The notes beneath the pieces were generated by a model. That model ran no database searches. It saw only the letters and a list, made by a program, of their open reading frames with translations, and was not told where the DNA came from. From positions 1-36,396 of the forward strand of contig WHSS01000018.1 of the NCBI GenBank assembly GCA_009379975.1: a stretch of DNA of 36,396 bases, given 5' to 3'. The position numbers and the translations under genes are program-made. Positions 1-9,851 of the stretch are shown piece by piece; position 1 is the first letter of the stretch, and each line of letters starts with the position of its first letter. Origin of the DNA: Actinophytocola sp. (GTDB lineage: Bacteria > Actinomycetota > Actinomycetes > Mycobacteriales > Pseudonocardiaceae).

Positions 1-830
1 ACGTCTTCCGGGATCGCGAAGTCACGGCCGGAGAGCAGCGCCCGGCCCCGTGAGAGCTGCACGAGATCGAGTTCGGCCCGCGGGCTGACCCCGACATCGA
101 CCTGATGGTGATCGCGCGTCGCTCCCGCCAGGGCCACCACGTAAGCCACGACGTCGGGATGGACCGCGACCTGCTCCAGCGACTCCCGCATGGCCAGCAG
201 ATCCGACGGCCCCAGTACCGAGCGCAGCTCTGCGGGCGCCGACCCCCGAGTCAGCCTGCGCTGCAGCATCTCGATTTCCCCCGCGGGTTCGAGATACCCG
301 ATGCGTACCCGCAACGAGAACCGGTCGAGCTGCGCCTCTGGCAACGGATACGTGCCCTCGTACTCGATCGGGTTATCAGTTGCCAGCACGATGAACGGCT
401 CCGCCAGCCGATGCGTCTCGCCGTCGATGCTGACCTGCCCTTCGGCCATCGCCTCGAGCAGCGCGGACTGCGTCTTCGGCGGCGTGCGGTTGATCTCGTC
501 AGCCAGCAGCAGATGCGTGAAGATCGGCCCCTTCCGGAACACGAACTTGCCCGACGACTGTTCATAGACGGTGGCGCCCAGCAGATCGGCGGGCAGCAGA
601 TCCGGCGTGAACTGCACCCGCTTGAACCGCAGGCCGAATACCGTCGCGAACGAGCGCGCGATGAGCGTCTTACCCATACCTGGCAGGTCCTCGATCAGCA
701 CATGGCCGTGGGCGAGCACGCCGGTCAGGATGAGCTCGAGCGCCTCCCGTTTGCCCACGACCGCGCGCTCGATCTCGTCCAGCACGGCGGTGGCGTACTC
801 GGTGGTGGTCTTCGCGGGGGTCAGAGTCAT
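1..830 (-). CDS. MoxR-family AAA+ ATPase (C-terminus outside window)
   Basis: AAA+ ATPase of the MoxR group, which acts as a chaperone that matures or inserts metal in partner proteins, usually VWA-domain proteins encoded nearby. Visible in the protein: Walker A LPGMGKT at about residues 49-55, Walker B LLLADEINR at about 107-115, and TDNPIEYEGTYPLPEAQLDRF, cut here to its parts TDNPIEYEGTYP and PEAQLDRF, which is the sensor-1 region typical of MoxR. The ATG at 828-830 follows GGAGG with a four-base spacer. The gene runs off the left edge with about 276 codons present of the usual 320-350. Its start codon overlaps the stop of a 31-codon ORF (ATGA), and the DUF4129 gene lies upstream, the usual MoxR - DUF58 - DUF4129 - transglutaminase type neighbourhood. 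Family is certain; the substrate is unknown. Confidence 0.93.
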   Translation of the reverse strand, partial: MTLTPAKTTTEYATAVLDEIERAVVGKREALELILTGVLAHGHVLIEDLPGMGKTLIARSFATVFGLRFKRVQFTPDLLPADLLGATVYEQSSGKFVFRKGPIFTHLLLADEINRTPPKTQSALLEAMAEGQVSIDGETHRLAEPFIVLATDNPIEYEGTYPLPEAQLDRFSLRVRIGYLEPAGEIEMLQRRLTRGSAPAELRSVLGPSDLLAMRESLEQVAVHPDVVAYVVALAGATRDHHQVDVGVSPRAELDLVQLSRGRALLSGRDFAIPED

Positions 831-922
831 GCGGCCTCCGTGCCGAGCGCGGCAAGCCGCGCCGATGACATGGCGTCGGCCGGCATGGTGTCTGATGATT
901 CGGACCTGCAAGCAGTCCTCAT
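827..922 (-). CDS. 31-codon coupled small ORF between the small membrane protein and moxR
   Basis: A small ORF that exactly fills the gap between two genes. It starts with ATG at 920-922, which overlaps the upstream stop as ATGA, has GGAGGC just upstream, and ends with TGA at 827-829, which overlaps the moxR ATG as ATGA. The predicted product has 31 residues, is rich in Ser and Ala, has no membrane segment, and resembles nothing I recognise. The 13-base string TCATGCGGCCTCC occurs at both ends (827-839 and 919-931), so each junction carries the same ribosome-binding site and overlap. It may be a real small protein, or only a device for translational coupling, or the trace of a small duplication. 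Confidence 0.4.
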   Translation of the reverse strand: MRTACRSESSDTMPADAMSSARLAALGTEAA

Positions 923-1338
923 GCGGCCTCCAGCCGTTCGAGAATCTCACTCAGTGCCGACCGGCCCGGCCCCGGAGCGCCGAGCCCGCTGGTGAACCCG
1001 CCGGCGGGATCGACCAACGGCCACAGTCGCGGGCCGAACATCAGCTGGCCGGTCTCCCGACGCGACCGGGACCCCGAGCGTCGAGCACCGACGATGTTGT
1101 CGAACTCCCGGGCCAGCACCGGCCGGACGTGCCGGTCCCAATCGCTCCGGGTGCCTTCCGCCCAGCCGACGGTGCTCGCCGCCTGGGTCAACGTGGAATC
1201 CGGTTCGACGCCGGTGGCCGCGGGCTGCTCGGCATGTCGAACACGTCGAGCACCGCCCACGACATGGGAGGACAGCCACATCACCGCGGCGAAGATCACC
1301 GCGATCGCCAGCACCTCGAAGATCACAATCGGGTCCAC
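919..1338 (-). CDS. Small membrane protein of the moxR operon
   Basis: Unrecognised 139-residue protein. A hydrophobic segment at about residues 3-23 (IVIFEVLAIAVIFAAVMWL) should anchor it in the membrane; the rest is hydrophilic and cytoplasmic or extracytoplasmic. The middle holds a Trp- and Arg-rich stretch (WDRHVRPVLAREFDNIVG) and the end a short helix (SEILERLEAA). Its start overlaps the end of the DUF4129 gene by 16 bases, and its stop overlaps the start of the 31-codon ORF, so the whole set is probably one translationally coupled operon with moxR. Small anchors of this kind are common between DUF4129 and MoxR genes in actinobacteria. Function is unknown. Confidence 0.75.
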   Translation of the reverse strand: MDPIVIFEVLAIAVIFAAVMWLSSHVVGGARRVRHAEQPAATGVEPDSTLTQAASTVGWAEGTRSDWDRHVRPVLAREFDNIVGARRSGSRSRRETGQLMFGPRLWPLVDPAGGFTSGLGAPGPGRSALSEILERLEAA

Positions 1339-2243
1339 ACCGGCCCCCGCAAGTCGTCGAGGATCAACCGGAGCGTCGACGCGGCCGTCTCCCGGTCGTC
1401 GGCGGACATGGCATGCGAGCTGTAGCGGGCTTCCGTGAACAGTTCGACCAGCCGCTCGCCGTGTTCGGCCTGGACCTGACCGGCGTCGGCAGCGCGCCGC
1501 AGGACCTCCGACGGCGTATCAGCGGGCTCCGGAGCGGCACCGGGCGCCTGACACAGCGCGTGCTCCATCGCGGCATAACACCGGATGATCGCTTGCCGTG
1601 CATCGAGATCGGGGGAGTCCACAACGGACAATGCGCGACGAGTCGCGGTCGCTAACGGCTCCTGACGCGGGTGGCTTGCCACCGGTTCGTCGTCCCGCGC
1701 ATCCGGCTCGCCGTCGGGTGGCCTGCGATGCACAATCACCGACATGATCACCAGTATTCCGAGGACGGCGATGGTGAAGATCGTCCAGGTGTCGATGTCG
1801 AGGCCCTGGCCGCCCTCGGGCGTTTCGGGCCTGCCGGCGGATCCCGGCTCGGCTCCGTTGTTTGCGCTGCCGCCTTCGCTGTCACGGTCGTCCTCGTCCG
1901 GGTCCGCACGCCGGGGCAACAGCCTGCCGAGCAACCCGAGACCGACGGCAATGCCGATCAGCGTGGCGAGCGCCAGCACGCCGGCACGCCAACTCCGCCG
2001 CTTGCCGTCATCGGTCGCGGCGGGGGAGCGGCGCGGCCGATACCGGAGCCCGGCGAAGATCAGCAGCGCCAGCGCGGGCACGACAAGGACCATCAACCAG
2101 GCGACGGCTTCATTAGCGTCCCCCGGCCTGCCGGGATCGGCCGGGGGTGGCGGCAGATCGGCCACGGGGGTGCGCAAGATGACCACCCCGGCCGCGATGA
2201 GGAGCGCGGGGAGGGCGATCCGGGTGATCACGCGGGTCCGCAC
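1323..2243 (-). CDS. DUF4129-domain membrane protein
   Basis: Membrane protein of 306 residues, first gene of the moxR operon. Three hydrophobic segments are visible at about residues 7-24, 46-68 and 85-105, a low-complexity acidic and Gly/Ser-rich stretch follows (about 112-148), then a fourth segment near 152-170. The cytoplasmic end (from about residue 195) carries the DUF4129 pattern: ARQAIIRCYAAMEHAL, PSEVLRRAAD and LVELFTEARYSSH. DUF4129 is usually the C-terminal part of transglutaminase-like proteins that occur with MoxR and DUF58. The start is GTG at 2241-2243 with no strong ribosome-binding site; a later GTG at about 2229 is possible. The 135 bases to the divergent stress-protein gene must hold both promoters. 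Confidence 0.8.
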   Translation of the reverse strand: MRTRVITRIALPALLIAAGVVILRTPVADLPPPPADPGRPGDANEAVAWLMVLVVPALALLIFAGLRYRPRRSPAATDDGKRRSWRAGVLALATLIGIAVGLGLLGRLLPRRADPDEDDRDSEGGSANNGAEPGSAGRPETPEGGQGLDIDTWTIFTIAVLGILVIMSVIVHRRPPDGEPDARDDEPVASHPRQEPLATATRRALSVVDSPDLDARQAIIRCYAAMEHALCQAPGAAPEPADTPSEVLRRAADAGQVQAEHGERLVELFTEARYSSHAMSADDRETAASTLRLILDDLRGPVWTRL

Positions 2244-2377
2244 ACGTCAACGGTGGGCCAACCGGCGCACGAGCACAACCCGATCTTTACCGACACGCCA
2301 CTGGCGAGCGGTTCCGCTCACCGGGGTCATCTGGGATAGTTGACCATGAGCACCGCGCGAGGCCGGGAGCGAAACTG

Positions 2378-3286
2378 ATGAGCCACGTGCACGAGCCCCA
2401 TTGGCCGGGGCCGGTAGTCGTTGGCATCGACGGGTCCGAGTCAGCGCTGCGGGCCGTCCGCTGGGCGGCCGCGGAGGCCAGGCGTCATCGCGTCGGCCTC
2501 CGGATCCTGCACGCCATCGGGGTCCCTGACTTCTTTCCCGGCGGCGCGGTTTCCCCGTCGACCGAGCTGTTTCACCTGCTCGAGAACGACTCGAGCACTG
2601 TGCTGTCGGAGGCAGAGCGCGTGGCCGTCGAGGCGGAGCCCGCCATCGATGTCACCGCGAAGTCGACCACCGATCCGCCCGTCATCGCGTTGATCGAAGC
2701 GTCCCGCGCCTCCCGCTGCGTCGTGCTCGGTGGATCCGGCCGCGGCGCGTTCGCCGGGCTGCTGCTCGGCTCGACCACGGTCACCCTCGCGGCCCACGCG
2801 CACTGCCCGGTGGTGGCGGTACGCGGCACCGGTGAGCAGGAACCCGGCGCGCCGATCGTGGTCGGTGTCGACGGAAGCGACCTCAGCGATCAGGCGCTGG
2901 GGTGCGCGTTCGAGCAGGCTGCGTTCCGGCAGGTGCGCCTGGTGGCGGTGCATGCGTACACCGATGCTGACGCGAAGCAGGTGTTCAGCGAGGCGCGGAT
3001 GGCCCATGACTGGGAGCCGCTGAGCGAGGCGGAGGCGCGCGTACTGGCGGAGCGGCTCGCTGGGTGGTCGGAGCGCTATCCCGATGTGACCGTCGACCGG
3101 GATCTGGTGCAGGCGAAGCCACGCCAGCGGTTGCTCGAATGGAGTGAGCGGGCGTCGCTCGTGGTGGCGGGCAGCCGCGGGCGCGGCGGGTTCAGCGGGC
3201 TCCTGCTTGGCTCGACCAGCCAGGCGCTGCTGCACCATGCGGAATGCCCGGTGATGATCGTCCGGCCGGAGCACAAAAACCACTAG
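2378..3286 (+). CDS. Tandem universal stress protein (two UspA domains)
   Basis: Cytoplasmic universal stress protein of 302 residues with two UspA domains, about residues 11-150 and 158-298. Each domain has the ATP-binding pattern G-2X-G-9X-G(S/T): GGSGRGAFAGLLLGST in the first and GSRGRGGFSGLLLGST in the second, so both should bind ATP. Each starts with the usual VVGIDGS or VVGVDGS strand. Two-domain Usp proteins are numerous in actinobacteria, where many answer to hypoxia or stationary phase. The ATG at 2378 follows GGGAG at 2365-2369. The gene stands alone, divergent from the DUF4129 gene and convergent with gltD. Confidence 0.93.
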   Translation: MSHVHEPHWPGPVVVGIDGSESALRAVRWAAAEARRHRVGLRILHAIGVPDFFPGGAVSPSTELFHLLENDSSTVLSEAERVAVEAEPAIDVTAKSTTDPPVIALIEASRASRCVVLGGSGRGAFAGLLLGSTTVTLAAHAHCPVVAVRGTGEQEPGAPIVVGVDGSDLSDQALGCAFEQAAFRQVRLVAVHAYTDADAKQVFSEARMAHDWEPLSEAEARVLAERLAGWSERYPDVTVDRDLVQAKPRQRLLEWSERASLVVAGSRGRGGFSGLLLGSTSQALLHHAECPVMIVRPEHKNH

Positions 3287-3299
3287 CCGAGGCGAAACC

Positions 3300-3340
3300 A
3301 AGGTGCCATGGGGTGCCTAAATGGCACCCGAGGCCACCTT
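3300..3340 (+). terminator. Two-tier hairpin after the stress-protein gene
   Basis: Inner stem GGGTGCC (3311-3317) and GGCACCC (3323-3329) with loop TAAAT, inside an outer stem AAGGTGCC / GGcCACCTT (3300-3307 and 3332-3340) with one bulged base. It lies 14 bases after the stop. There is no T-run, which is common for actinobacterial terminators. Confidence 0.55.
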
Positions 3341-3386
3341 CGGCTCCCCGTTGTCGCGCCTCGCCTTGAACCTGCCCAAAAAGGTA

Positions 3387-3418
3387 ACGGCCCGCTGACG
3401 TCGTTGGCAGCGGGCCGT
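3387..3418 (-). terminator. Intrinsic terminator of the gltBD operon
   Basis: Perfect 11-base stem ACGGCCCGCTG (3387-3397) and CAGCGGGCCGT (3408-3418) around a ten-base loop. Read on the minus strand it comes 21 bases after the gltD stop and is followed by TTACCTTTTTGG, a T-rich tail, so this is a textbook rho-independent terminator for gltBD. Confidence 0.88.
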
Positions 3419-3438
3419 AGATCGGGAGTGACGGGTAC

Positions 3439-4899
3439 TTAGCTGATCGGACGGTCCGTCGGCGCGATCGGCGCGGGCAGCACGTCACGGCCGGTGAAGT
3501 AGGCGTCAACACCGGCGGCGGCCGCGCGGCCTTCGGCAATCGCCCACACGATCAGCGACTGACCCCGGCCGATGTCGCCCGCGCTGAACACGCCGTCGAC
3601 AGAGGTCTGGAAGTCATCGCCGCGGGCGACGTTGCCGCGCGGGTCGTAGTCGACGCCCAGGTCCTCGAGCAGCGCGCCCTTCTCCGGCCCGATGAAGCCC
3701 ATCGCCAGCGTCACCAGCTGGGCCGGGATCTCCCGCTCGGAGCCTTCGACGGGCACGAACTCGCCGTCGACGCGCTCGACGTCGACCAGCTTGATCGCCC
3801 GCAGCTTGCCATCGTCGTCGGCGAGGAACTCCTGGGTGTTGACCGAGTAGACCCGCTCGCCACCCTCCTCATGCGCCGACGACACGCGGTAGATCATCGG
3901 ATAGGTCGGCCAGGGATTCGCCTCGCTGCGCGTCTCCGGCGGCATCGGCATGATCTCCAGCTGGGTCACCGAACGCGCGCCTTGCCGGTGCGAGGTGCCG
4001 AGGCAGTCGGCGCCGGTGTCACCGCCGCCGATGATCACGACGTCCTTGTCCTTGGCGCTGATCGGCGTCTCGGCAAGATCGCCACTGGCGACCTTGTTCG
4101 CCGGCGGCAGGAACTCCATCGCCTGATACACGCCTTCGATGTCGCGGCCCGGCACCGGCAGGTCCCGCCACTGCGTAGCGCCACCGGCCAGCACGACGGC
4201 GTCGTACTCCTCCCGCAGCCGCGCCGCGGTCACGTCGACTCCGACGTTGACGTTCACCCGGAACTCCGTGCCCTCGGCGCGCATCTGGTCGATGCGACGG
4301 TCGAGCCGGAACTTCTCCATCTTGAACTCGGGGATGCCGTAGCGCAGCAGCCCGCCGACGTCGTCAGCCCGCTCGTACACCACGACGTCGTGCCCCGCGC
4401 GGGTCAGCTGCTGCGCCGCGGCGAGTCCCGCGGGCCCCGAGCCGACGACCGCGACCTTCTTACCGGTCTTGGTCTGCGGCAGCTGCGGCGTCACCCAGCC
4501 CTCGTCCCAGGCGCGGTCGATGATCGAGATCTCGACGCGCTTGATGGTGACAGGGTCGTCGTTGATGCCGAGCACGCACGCGGACTCACACGGAGCGGGG
4601 CACAACGTCCCGGTGAACTCCGGGAAGTTGTTCGTCGCGTGCAGTCGTTCGCTCGCTTCCTGCCAGTCCTGCCGCCAGACCAGCGTGTTCCAGTCCGGGA
4701 TCAGGTTGCCGAGCGGGCAGCCCTGGTGACAGAACGGGATACCGCAGTCCATGCAGCGCCCGGCCTGCTTCGCCAGATGCTTCTCCGCGAACTCGGCGGG
4801 GTCCTGGTAGACCTCGCGCCAGTCCAGCAGCCTCAGCGGCACCGGACGCGTCTTCGGCACTTCGCGCTCGGTTGTCAGAAAACCCTTGGGGTCAGCCAT
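3439..4899 (-). CDS. gltD: Glutamate synthase (NADPH) small subunit
   Basis: Beta subunit of NADPH-dependent glutamate synthase. It takes electrons from NADPH through FAD and iron-sulphur centres to the large subunit, which makes two glutamates from glutamine and 2-oxoglutarate. The 486-residue protein shows the N-terminal cysteine clusters [16 protein letters not shown] (about residues 47-62) and CPAPCESAC (about 98-106) for 4Fe-4S centres, the FAD-binding [17 protein letters not shown] (about 149-165), the NADPH-binding [16 protein letters not shown] (about 290-305), and the C-terminal FAD site [16 protein letters not shown]. The ATG at 4897-4899 overlaps the end of gltB by eight bases and has GGAGGCGGCAC in front, inside gltB, so the two are coupled. 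Length is normal. Confidence 0.97.
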   Translation of the reverse strand: MADPKGFLTTEREVPKTRPVPLRLLDWREVYQDPAEFAEKHLAKQAGRCMDCGIPFCHQGCPLGNLIPDWNTLVWRQDWQEASERLHATNNFPEFTGTLCPAPCESACVLGINDDPVTIKRVEISIIDRAWDEGWVTPQLPQTKTGKKVAVVGSGPAGLAAAQQLTRAGHDVVVYERADDVGGLLRYGIPEFKMEKFRLDRRIDQMRAEGTEFRVNVNVGVDVTAARLREEYDAVVLAGGATQWRDLPVPGRDIEGVYQAMEFLPPANKVASGDLAETPISAKDKDVVIIGGGDTGADCLGTSHRQGARSVTQLEIMPMPPETRSEANPWPTYPMIYRVSSAHEEGGERVYSVNTQEFLADDDGKLRAIKLVDVERVDGEFVPVEGSEREIPAQLVTLAMGFIGPEKGALLEDLGVDYDPRGNVARGDDFQTSVDGVFSAGDIGRGQSLIVWAIAEGRAAAAGVDAYFTGRDVLPAPIAPTDRPIS

Positions 4900-7800
4900 G
4901 TGCCGCCTCCATGATTGCCTCGTCGATGTCGCGCCCGTCGCGCTCGGCTTGCGCCTGAGCGGCAAGTACGCGCTTGTAGTCCTTCGGCATGACCTTGCCG
5001 AACCGCTCGACCGCGGTGTCGAAGTCGGCCAGCAGGGCGCGTGCGACCGCCGATCCGGTCTCGTCGTAGTGCCGCTCGACGATCTCGGCTAGGAACTCGC
5101 GGTCTTCGTCGTCCAGCGGGTCGAGGTCGACCATCTCGGGGTTGACGCGATGGGCGGGCAGATCGAGCACGTAGGCGACGCCGCCGGACATGCCCGCGGC
5201 GAAGTTACGGCCGATACCACCGAGGACCACGACCTTGCCACCTGTCATGTACTCGCAGCCGTGGTCGCCGACGCTTTCCACGACGGCGGTGGCTCCCGAG
5301 TTCCGCACGCAGAACCGCTCGCCGACCTTGCCGCGCAGGAAGATTTCCCCGCCGGTCGCGCCGTAGGCGATCACGTTGCCCGCGATCAGGTTGTCCTCGG
5401 CGACGAACTGTGCGTCCGGGTGTGGCCGCACGATGATGCGGCCGCCGGAGAGGCCCTTCGCCACGTAGTCGTTGCCGTCACCGACCAGGCGCAACGTGAT
5501 GCCCTGGGGCACGAAGGCGCCGAAAGACTGGCCCGCCGTGCCGGTGAACGTCACGTCGATGGTGTCGTCGGGCAGTCCTTCGCCGCCCCACTGCTTGGTC
5601 AGCTCGTGGCCGAGCATGGTGCCCACGGTCCGGTTCACGTTGCGCACCGGCAGTTCCAGGCGCACCTTGTCGCCCGAGGACAGCGCGCCCTCCGCCAGCT
5701 GGATCAACGTGTTGTCGAGCGCCTTGTCCAGCCCGTGATCCTGCGCGGTGATGCAATGCCGGGCCGCACGCGGCGCGAGCTCGGGCACGTGGAAGATCGG
5801 CGACAGGTCGAGCCCCTTCGCCTTCCAGTGCTGGATCGCCTTGCGGGTGTCGAGCAGTTCGGCGTGCCCCACGGCCTCCGCGATCGAACGGAAGCCCAGC
5901 GCGGCAAGGTACTCCCGCACCTCCTGGGCGATGTACTCGAAGAAGTTGACCACGTAGTCGGCCTTGCCGGTGAATTTCTGACGGAGCCTCGGATTTTGCG
6001 TGGCGACGCCGACCGGGCAGGTGTCCAGGTGACAGACCCGCATCATGATGCAGCCCGATACGACAAGGGGAGCGGTGGCGAAACCGAACTCCTCGGCGCC
6101 GAGTAGCGCGGCGACGATCACGTCGCGGCCGGTCTTGAGCTGGCCGTCGGTCTGCACCACGATCCGGTCCCGCAGCCGGTTGGACAGCAGTGTCTGCTGG
6201 GTCTCGGCAAGGCCGAGCTCCCACGGGCCGCCTGCGTGCTTGATCGAGGACAGCGGCGACGCGCCGGTGCCGCCGTCGTGACCGGAGATCAGCACGACAT
6301 CGGCATGCGCCTTGGACACGCCGGCCGCGACCGTGCCGACGCCGACCTCGGAGACCAGCTTGACGTGGATCCTTGCCGCCGGGTTGGCGTTCTTCAGATC
6401 GTGGATCAGCTGCGCCAGGTCCTCGATCGAGTAGATGTCGTGGTGCGGCGGCGGCGAAATGAGGCCGACGCCCGGCGTGGAGTGCCTCGTCTTGGCGATC
6501 CACGGGTACACCTTGGTACCCGGCAGCTGACCGCCCTCGCCCGGCTTGGCGCCCTGCGCCATCTTGATCTGGATGTCGTCGGCGTTGACGAGGTACTCGC
6601 TGGTCACCCCGAAGCGGCCGGACGCGACCTGCTTGATCGCCGAGCGACGCTCGGGGTCATAGAGCCGGTCGGCGTCCTCGCCACCCTCACCGGTGTTGGA
6701 CTTGGCGCCCAGCCGGTTCATGGCGATCGCGAGCGTCTCGTGCATCTCCTTGGAGATGGAGCCGTAGGAGATGGCACCCGTCGAGAAGCGCTTGACGATC
6801 TCCGAGACCGGCTCGACCTCGTCGACCGGCACCGGTTGCCGCTGGCCTTCCTTGAGATCGAACAGGCCGCGCAGCGTCATCAACCGCTGCGACTGGTCGT
6901 CGACCGCCTGCGTGTACTCCTTGAAGACCTCGTACTTGCCTGCCCGGGTCGAGTGCTGCAACTTGAACACCGTCTGCGGGTTGAACAGGTGGTGTTCGCC
7001 CTCGCGGCGCCACTGGTAGTCGCCGCCGAGCTCGAGCTCGCGGTGGCTGGCGTGCACGCCGTCCACGGGGAACGCCTTGCGGTGCCGCTGCGCGACCTCC
7101 TCGGCGAGCGTGTCGAAGCCAACGCCGCCCAGCCGGGACGTGGTGCCGGTGAAGCACGAGTCGACGACCTCGGCGCCGAGGCCGAGCGCCTCGAAGATCT
7201 GCGCGCCGGTGTAGGAGGCGACCGTCGACACGCCCATCTTGGACATCGTCTTGCGGACACCCTTGCCCAGCGCCTTGATCAGGTTCTGGGTGGCGTGCCT
7301 CGGATCGGTATCGCCGAGCACGCCACGTTCGGCCATCTCCTCAACGGTGGCCATTGCCAAGTATGGGTTGACCGCGGCCGCCCCGAACCCGATGAGCAGC
7401 GCGATGTGGTGGACCTCGCGGGCGTCGCCGGATTCCACCACGAGCCCCACCTGGGTGCGCAGCTTCTCGCGCACCAGGTGGTGGTGGACCGCGCCGGTAA
7501 GCAGCAGCGACGGGATCGGCGCGAGGTCGGTGTCGACGCCGCGGTCGGACAGCACGATCAGCCGCGCGCCGTCGTGGAACGCCTCGACGACCTCGGCCCG
7601 GATCTCGTCCAGCCTGCGCACGAGCGCCTCGCCGCCGCCGGCCACCTCATAGGTGCCGCGGATGGTGACGGCCTGGAACTCGGGCAGGTCACCGTCGTCG
7701 TTGACGTGCACCAGCTTGGCGAGCTCGTCGTTGTCCAGCACCGGGAACGGCAGCACGATCTTGCGCGAATGCTCCGGTCCGGCTTCGAGCAGGTTCGGCT

Positions 7801-9457
7801 CGCTGCCGAGCTGCGCGCCGAGTGCGGTCACCAGCTCTTCCCGGATCGCGTCCAGCGGCGGGTTGGTGACCTGGGCGAACAGCTGCGAGAAGTATTCGAA
7901 CAGCTGCCGCGACTGGCCGGAAAGCGGCGCGAGCGGGGAGTCGTTACCCATGGAGCCGATCGGCTCGGCGGCGTTGCTCGCCATCGGCGCGAGCAGCACC
8001 GACAGTTCTTCCTCGGTGTAGGCGAAGGCCTGCTGCCTGCGTACCAGCGACGAGTGCGTCGGGATCTCGCGCTCCCGCTCGGGAAGCTCACCCAGCCGCA
8101 GCAGGCCGCCGTCGATCCACTCCCGGTACGGGTGCTCGGCCGCGAGCTCGCCTTTGATCTCCTCGTCGTCGATGATGCGGCCTGCCGCGGTGTCCACCAG
8201 GAACATCCGGCCCGGCTCGAGCCTGCCCTTCTTGACGATGGTGGCCGGGTCGATGTCGAGCACGCCGACCTCGGATGCCGCGACGACAAGGCCGTCCTCG
8301 GTGACCCAGTACCGGGCGGGGCGCAGCCCGTTGCGGTCCAGCACGGCGCCGATCTGCGTGCCGTCGGTGAAGGCCACCAGCGCGGGACCGTCCCACGGCT
8401 CCATGAGGTTGGAGTGGTACTCGTAAAACGCCCGGCGAGCCGCGTCCATCTCGTCGTGGTTCTCCCACGCCTCGGGGATCATCATCAATACGGCGTGGGG
8501 GAGCGGCCTGCCACCGAGGTGCAGCAGTTCGAGCACCTCGTCGAAGGACGCGGAGTCGCTCGCGCCCCGGGTGATGATCGGATAGATGCGCTCCAGGTCG
8601 CCCGGGATCGCGTCGCTGGCCAACGTCGACTCGCGGGCGTCCATCCAGTTGCGGTTGCCGCGCAGCGTGTTGATCTCACCGTTGTGGGCGACGTAGCGGT
8701 ACGGGTGCGCGAGCGGCCACGACGGGAACGTGTTCGTCGAAAAACGGGAGTGCACCAGGCCGATGGAGCTGGTGACGCGCTCGTCGGCGAGGTCGATGAA
8801 GAACTTCTCGACCTGCGGTTCGGTCAGCATGCCCTTGTAGACGATGGTGCGGCTCGACAGGCTGGGAAAGTACACCTCCGCCGCGTGTTCGGCGCGCTTG
8901 CGCAAGCAGAACGCCATCCGCTCCAGTGCGAGCCCGGTGATGTCCGGGTCCTGTGCCGCCACGAAGAGCTGCGCGAAGTGCGGCATGGTCCTCGCCGCGG
9001 TCGGGCCGACGTGATCGGCGTCGACCGGCAGCTCGCGCCAGCCGAGCGCCCGCATGTTCTCCTCGGCGGCGATGCGCTCGATGGCCGACATGGCCGCGTC
9101 ACGTTCGGCGGCGTTCCTCGGCAGGAACGCGGTACCCACCGCGTAGCCGCCGGGCTCGGGCAGTTCGAAGCCGACGACATCCCGATAGAACGCGTCCGGC
9201 ACCTGAATCAGCAGGCCGGCACCATCGCCGGTCTCCGGTTCGGCGCCGCGCGCACCGCGATGCTCGAGATTGCGCAGGGCGACGAGAGCCTTACGCACGA
9301 TGTCGTGATCGCGCCGGCCTGACAGGTCGGCGACGAACGCGACGCCGCAAGCGTCGTGCTCGTAAGACTCGTCGTACAAACCCGCGCCGCGGCGCGAGGT
9401 CAGCCGGGGGGTGGGCCCCTCGGAGAGGGGGGTGGGAAATTCCCTGTGGTGGGTCAC
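4892..9457 (-). CDS. gltB: Glutamate synthase (NADPH) large subunit
   Basis: Alpha subunit of glutamate synthase, about 1521 residues as in relatives. Domains in order: class II glutaminase (from Cys37 in [12 protein letters not shown], the N-terminal nucleophile after removal of a propeptide, to about 440), central domain, FMN-binding synthase domain (about 850-1230, with [24 protein letters not shown] and [15 protein letters not shown]), the 3Fe-4S cluster [13 protein letters not shown] with C-X5-C-X4-C spacing, and the C-terminal beta-helix ([20 protein letters not shown] onward). I place the start at GTG 9455-9457 because GGGAGG lies ten bases upstream; ATG at 9473-9475 is in frame but has no ribosome-binding site. 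The frame stays open for another 74 codons upstream, but that part looks like leader RNA, not protein. Cotranscribed with gltD. Confidence 0.95.
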   Translation of the reverse strand: MTHHREFPTPLSEGPTPRLTSRRGAGLYDESYEHDACGVAFVADLSGRRDHDIVRKALVALRNLEHRGARGAEPETGDGAGLLIQVPDAFYRDVVGFELPEPGGYAVGTAFLPRNAAERDAAMSAIERIAAEENMRALGWRELPVDADHVGPTAARTMPHFAQLFVAAQDPDITGLALERMAFCLRKRAEHAAEVYFPSLSSRTIVYKGMLTEPQVEKFFIDLADERVTSSIGLVHSRFSTNTFPSWPLAHPYRYVAHNGEINTLRGNRNWMDARESTLASDAIPGDLERIYPIITRGASDSASFDEVLELLHLGGRPLPHAVLMMIPEAWENHDEMDAARRAFYEYHSNLMEPWDGPALVAFTDGTQIGAVLDRNGLRPARYWVTEDGLVVAASEVGVLDIDPATIVKKGRLEPGRMFLVDTAAGRIIDDEEIKGELAAEHPYREWIDGGLLRLGELPEREREIPTHSSLVRRQQAFAYTEEELSVLLAPMASNAAEPIGSMGNDSPLAPLSGQSRQLFEYFSQLFAQVTNPPLDAIREELVTALGAQLGSEPNLLEAGPEHSRKIVLPFPVLDNDELAKLVHVNDDGDLPEFQAVTIRGTYEVAGGGEALVRRLDEIRAEVVEAFHDGARLIVLSDRGVDTDLAPIPSLLLTGAVHHHLVREKLRTQVGLVVESGDAREVHHIALLIGFGAAAVNPYLAMATVEEMAERGVLGDTDPRHATQNLIKALGKGVRKTMSKMGVSTVASYTGAQIFEALGLGAEVVDSCFTGTTSRLGGVGFDTLAEEVAQRHRKAFPVDGVHASHRELELGGDYQWRREGEHHLFNPQTVFKLQHSTRAGKYEVFKEYTQAVDDQSQRLMTLRGLFDLKEGQRQPVPVDEVEPVSEIVKRFSTGAISYGSISKEMHETLAIAMNRLGAKSNTGEGGEDADRLYDPERRSAIKQVASGRFGVTSEYLVNADDIQIKMAQGAKPGEGGQLPGTKVYPWIAKTRHSTPGVGLISPPPHHDIYSIEDLAQLIHDLKNANPAARIHVKLVSEVGVGTVAAGVSKAHADVVLISGHDGGTGASPLSSIKHAGGPWELGLAETQQTLLSNRLRDRIVVQTDGQLKTGRDVIVAALLGAEEFGFATAPLVVSGCIMMRVCHLDTCPVGVATQNPRLRQKFTGKADYVVNFFEYIAQEVREYLAALGFRSIAEAVGHAELLDTRKAIQHWKAKGLDLSPIFHVPELAPRAARHCITAQDHGLDKALDNTLIQLAEGALSSGDKVRLELPVRNVNRTVGTMLGHELTKQWGGEGLPDDTIDVTFTGTAGQSFGAFVPQGITLRLVGDGNDYVAKGLSGGRIIVRPHPDAQFVAEDNLIAGNVIAYGATGGEIFLRGKVGERFCVRNSGATAVVESVGDHGCEYMTGGKVVVLGGIGRNFAAGMSGGVAYVLDLPAHRVNPEMVDLDPLDDEDREFLAEIVERHYDETGSAVARALLADFDTAVERFGKVMPKDYKRVLAAQAQAERDGRDIDEAIMEAAHG

Positions 9458-9585
9458 GGCTGGCCGTCCTCCCATGGGTGTCGGCGCCGCCGGGCAGCGC
9501 TGGTGATGTGTTGCTGAGGCCGGTCTCGGAGCGCAGCACGCTCTGAGGTAACGACCCTGCCCGGAGTCGCGATGGTAAGACTGAG

Positions 9586-9791
9586 ATGCCCGAACGGGCA
9601 TGATCACACCGCACTGTGTGACCGCAGGTACGCACATCATCGTGCGTTGGGCGCGCGAAAGCCCCCTCCGGATTAGCGGAGGGCTGCCCGCGTGCACGTC
9701 TTCGTGCCCGGGGTTTCCGGGGGTCAGATTACTTTAGTGTGAAATCGCGGTTATGGGGATACCTCTCGGCCTACTCGTGGGAAATCCCACG
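9586..9791 (-). promoter_or_regulatory. Hairpin-rich leader region of gltB
   Basis: The 481 bases between gltB and the divergent monooxygenase gene hold seven short perfect stems in a row: CGTGGG/CCCACG (9776-9791), CCCGG/CCGGG (9707-9721), GCACG/CGTGC (9694-9707), CCCTCCG/CGGAGGG (9664-9683), CGCAC/GTGCG (9631-9646), CACAC/GTGTG (9605-9620) and ATGCCCG/CGGGCAT (9586-9601). Such density is not expected by chance in plain spacer DNA. On the minus strand they would lie in the gltB leader transcript. AGATTA at 9726-9731, read as TAATCT on the minus strand, could be a -10 box, which would put the first and second stems outside or at the edge of the transcript. Role is inferred, not proven. Confidence 0.45.
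9661..9686 (-). terminator. Possible attenuator in the gltB leader
   Basis: Read on the minus strand, AGCCCTCCG and CGGAG-GGGGCT form a nine-pair stem with a two-base bulge around CTAATC, followed directly by TTTCGCG. It sits about 205 bases before the gltB start and inside the likely leader, so it looks like an attenuator rather than a terminator of an upstream gene; no gene on the minus strand ends here. I see no convincing leader peptide. Confidence 0.4.
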
Positions 9792-9851
9792 TAATCTTGA
9801 CGGTTCTTTACCTTCCGAAGCCAAGTGCTTGCTGAGTGCTTGCAGTTGCAC

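Noticed and set aside
6236-9322. Open frame of 1028 codons on the plus strand opposite gltB
   Set aside because: It mirrors the codon pattern of gltB, is rich in Arg, Asp, Val and His without any domain, and is a normal by-product of GC-rich third positions.
9458-9697. N-terminal extension of GltB upstream of GTG 9457
   Set aside because: The frame is open, but the sequence is not like GltB starts in relatives and overlaps the hairpin-rich leader.
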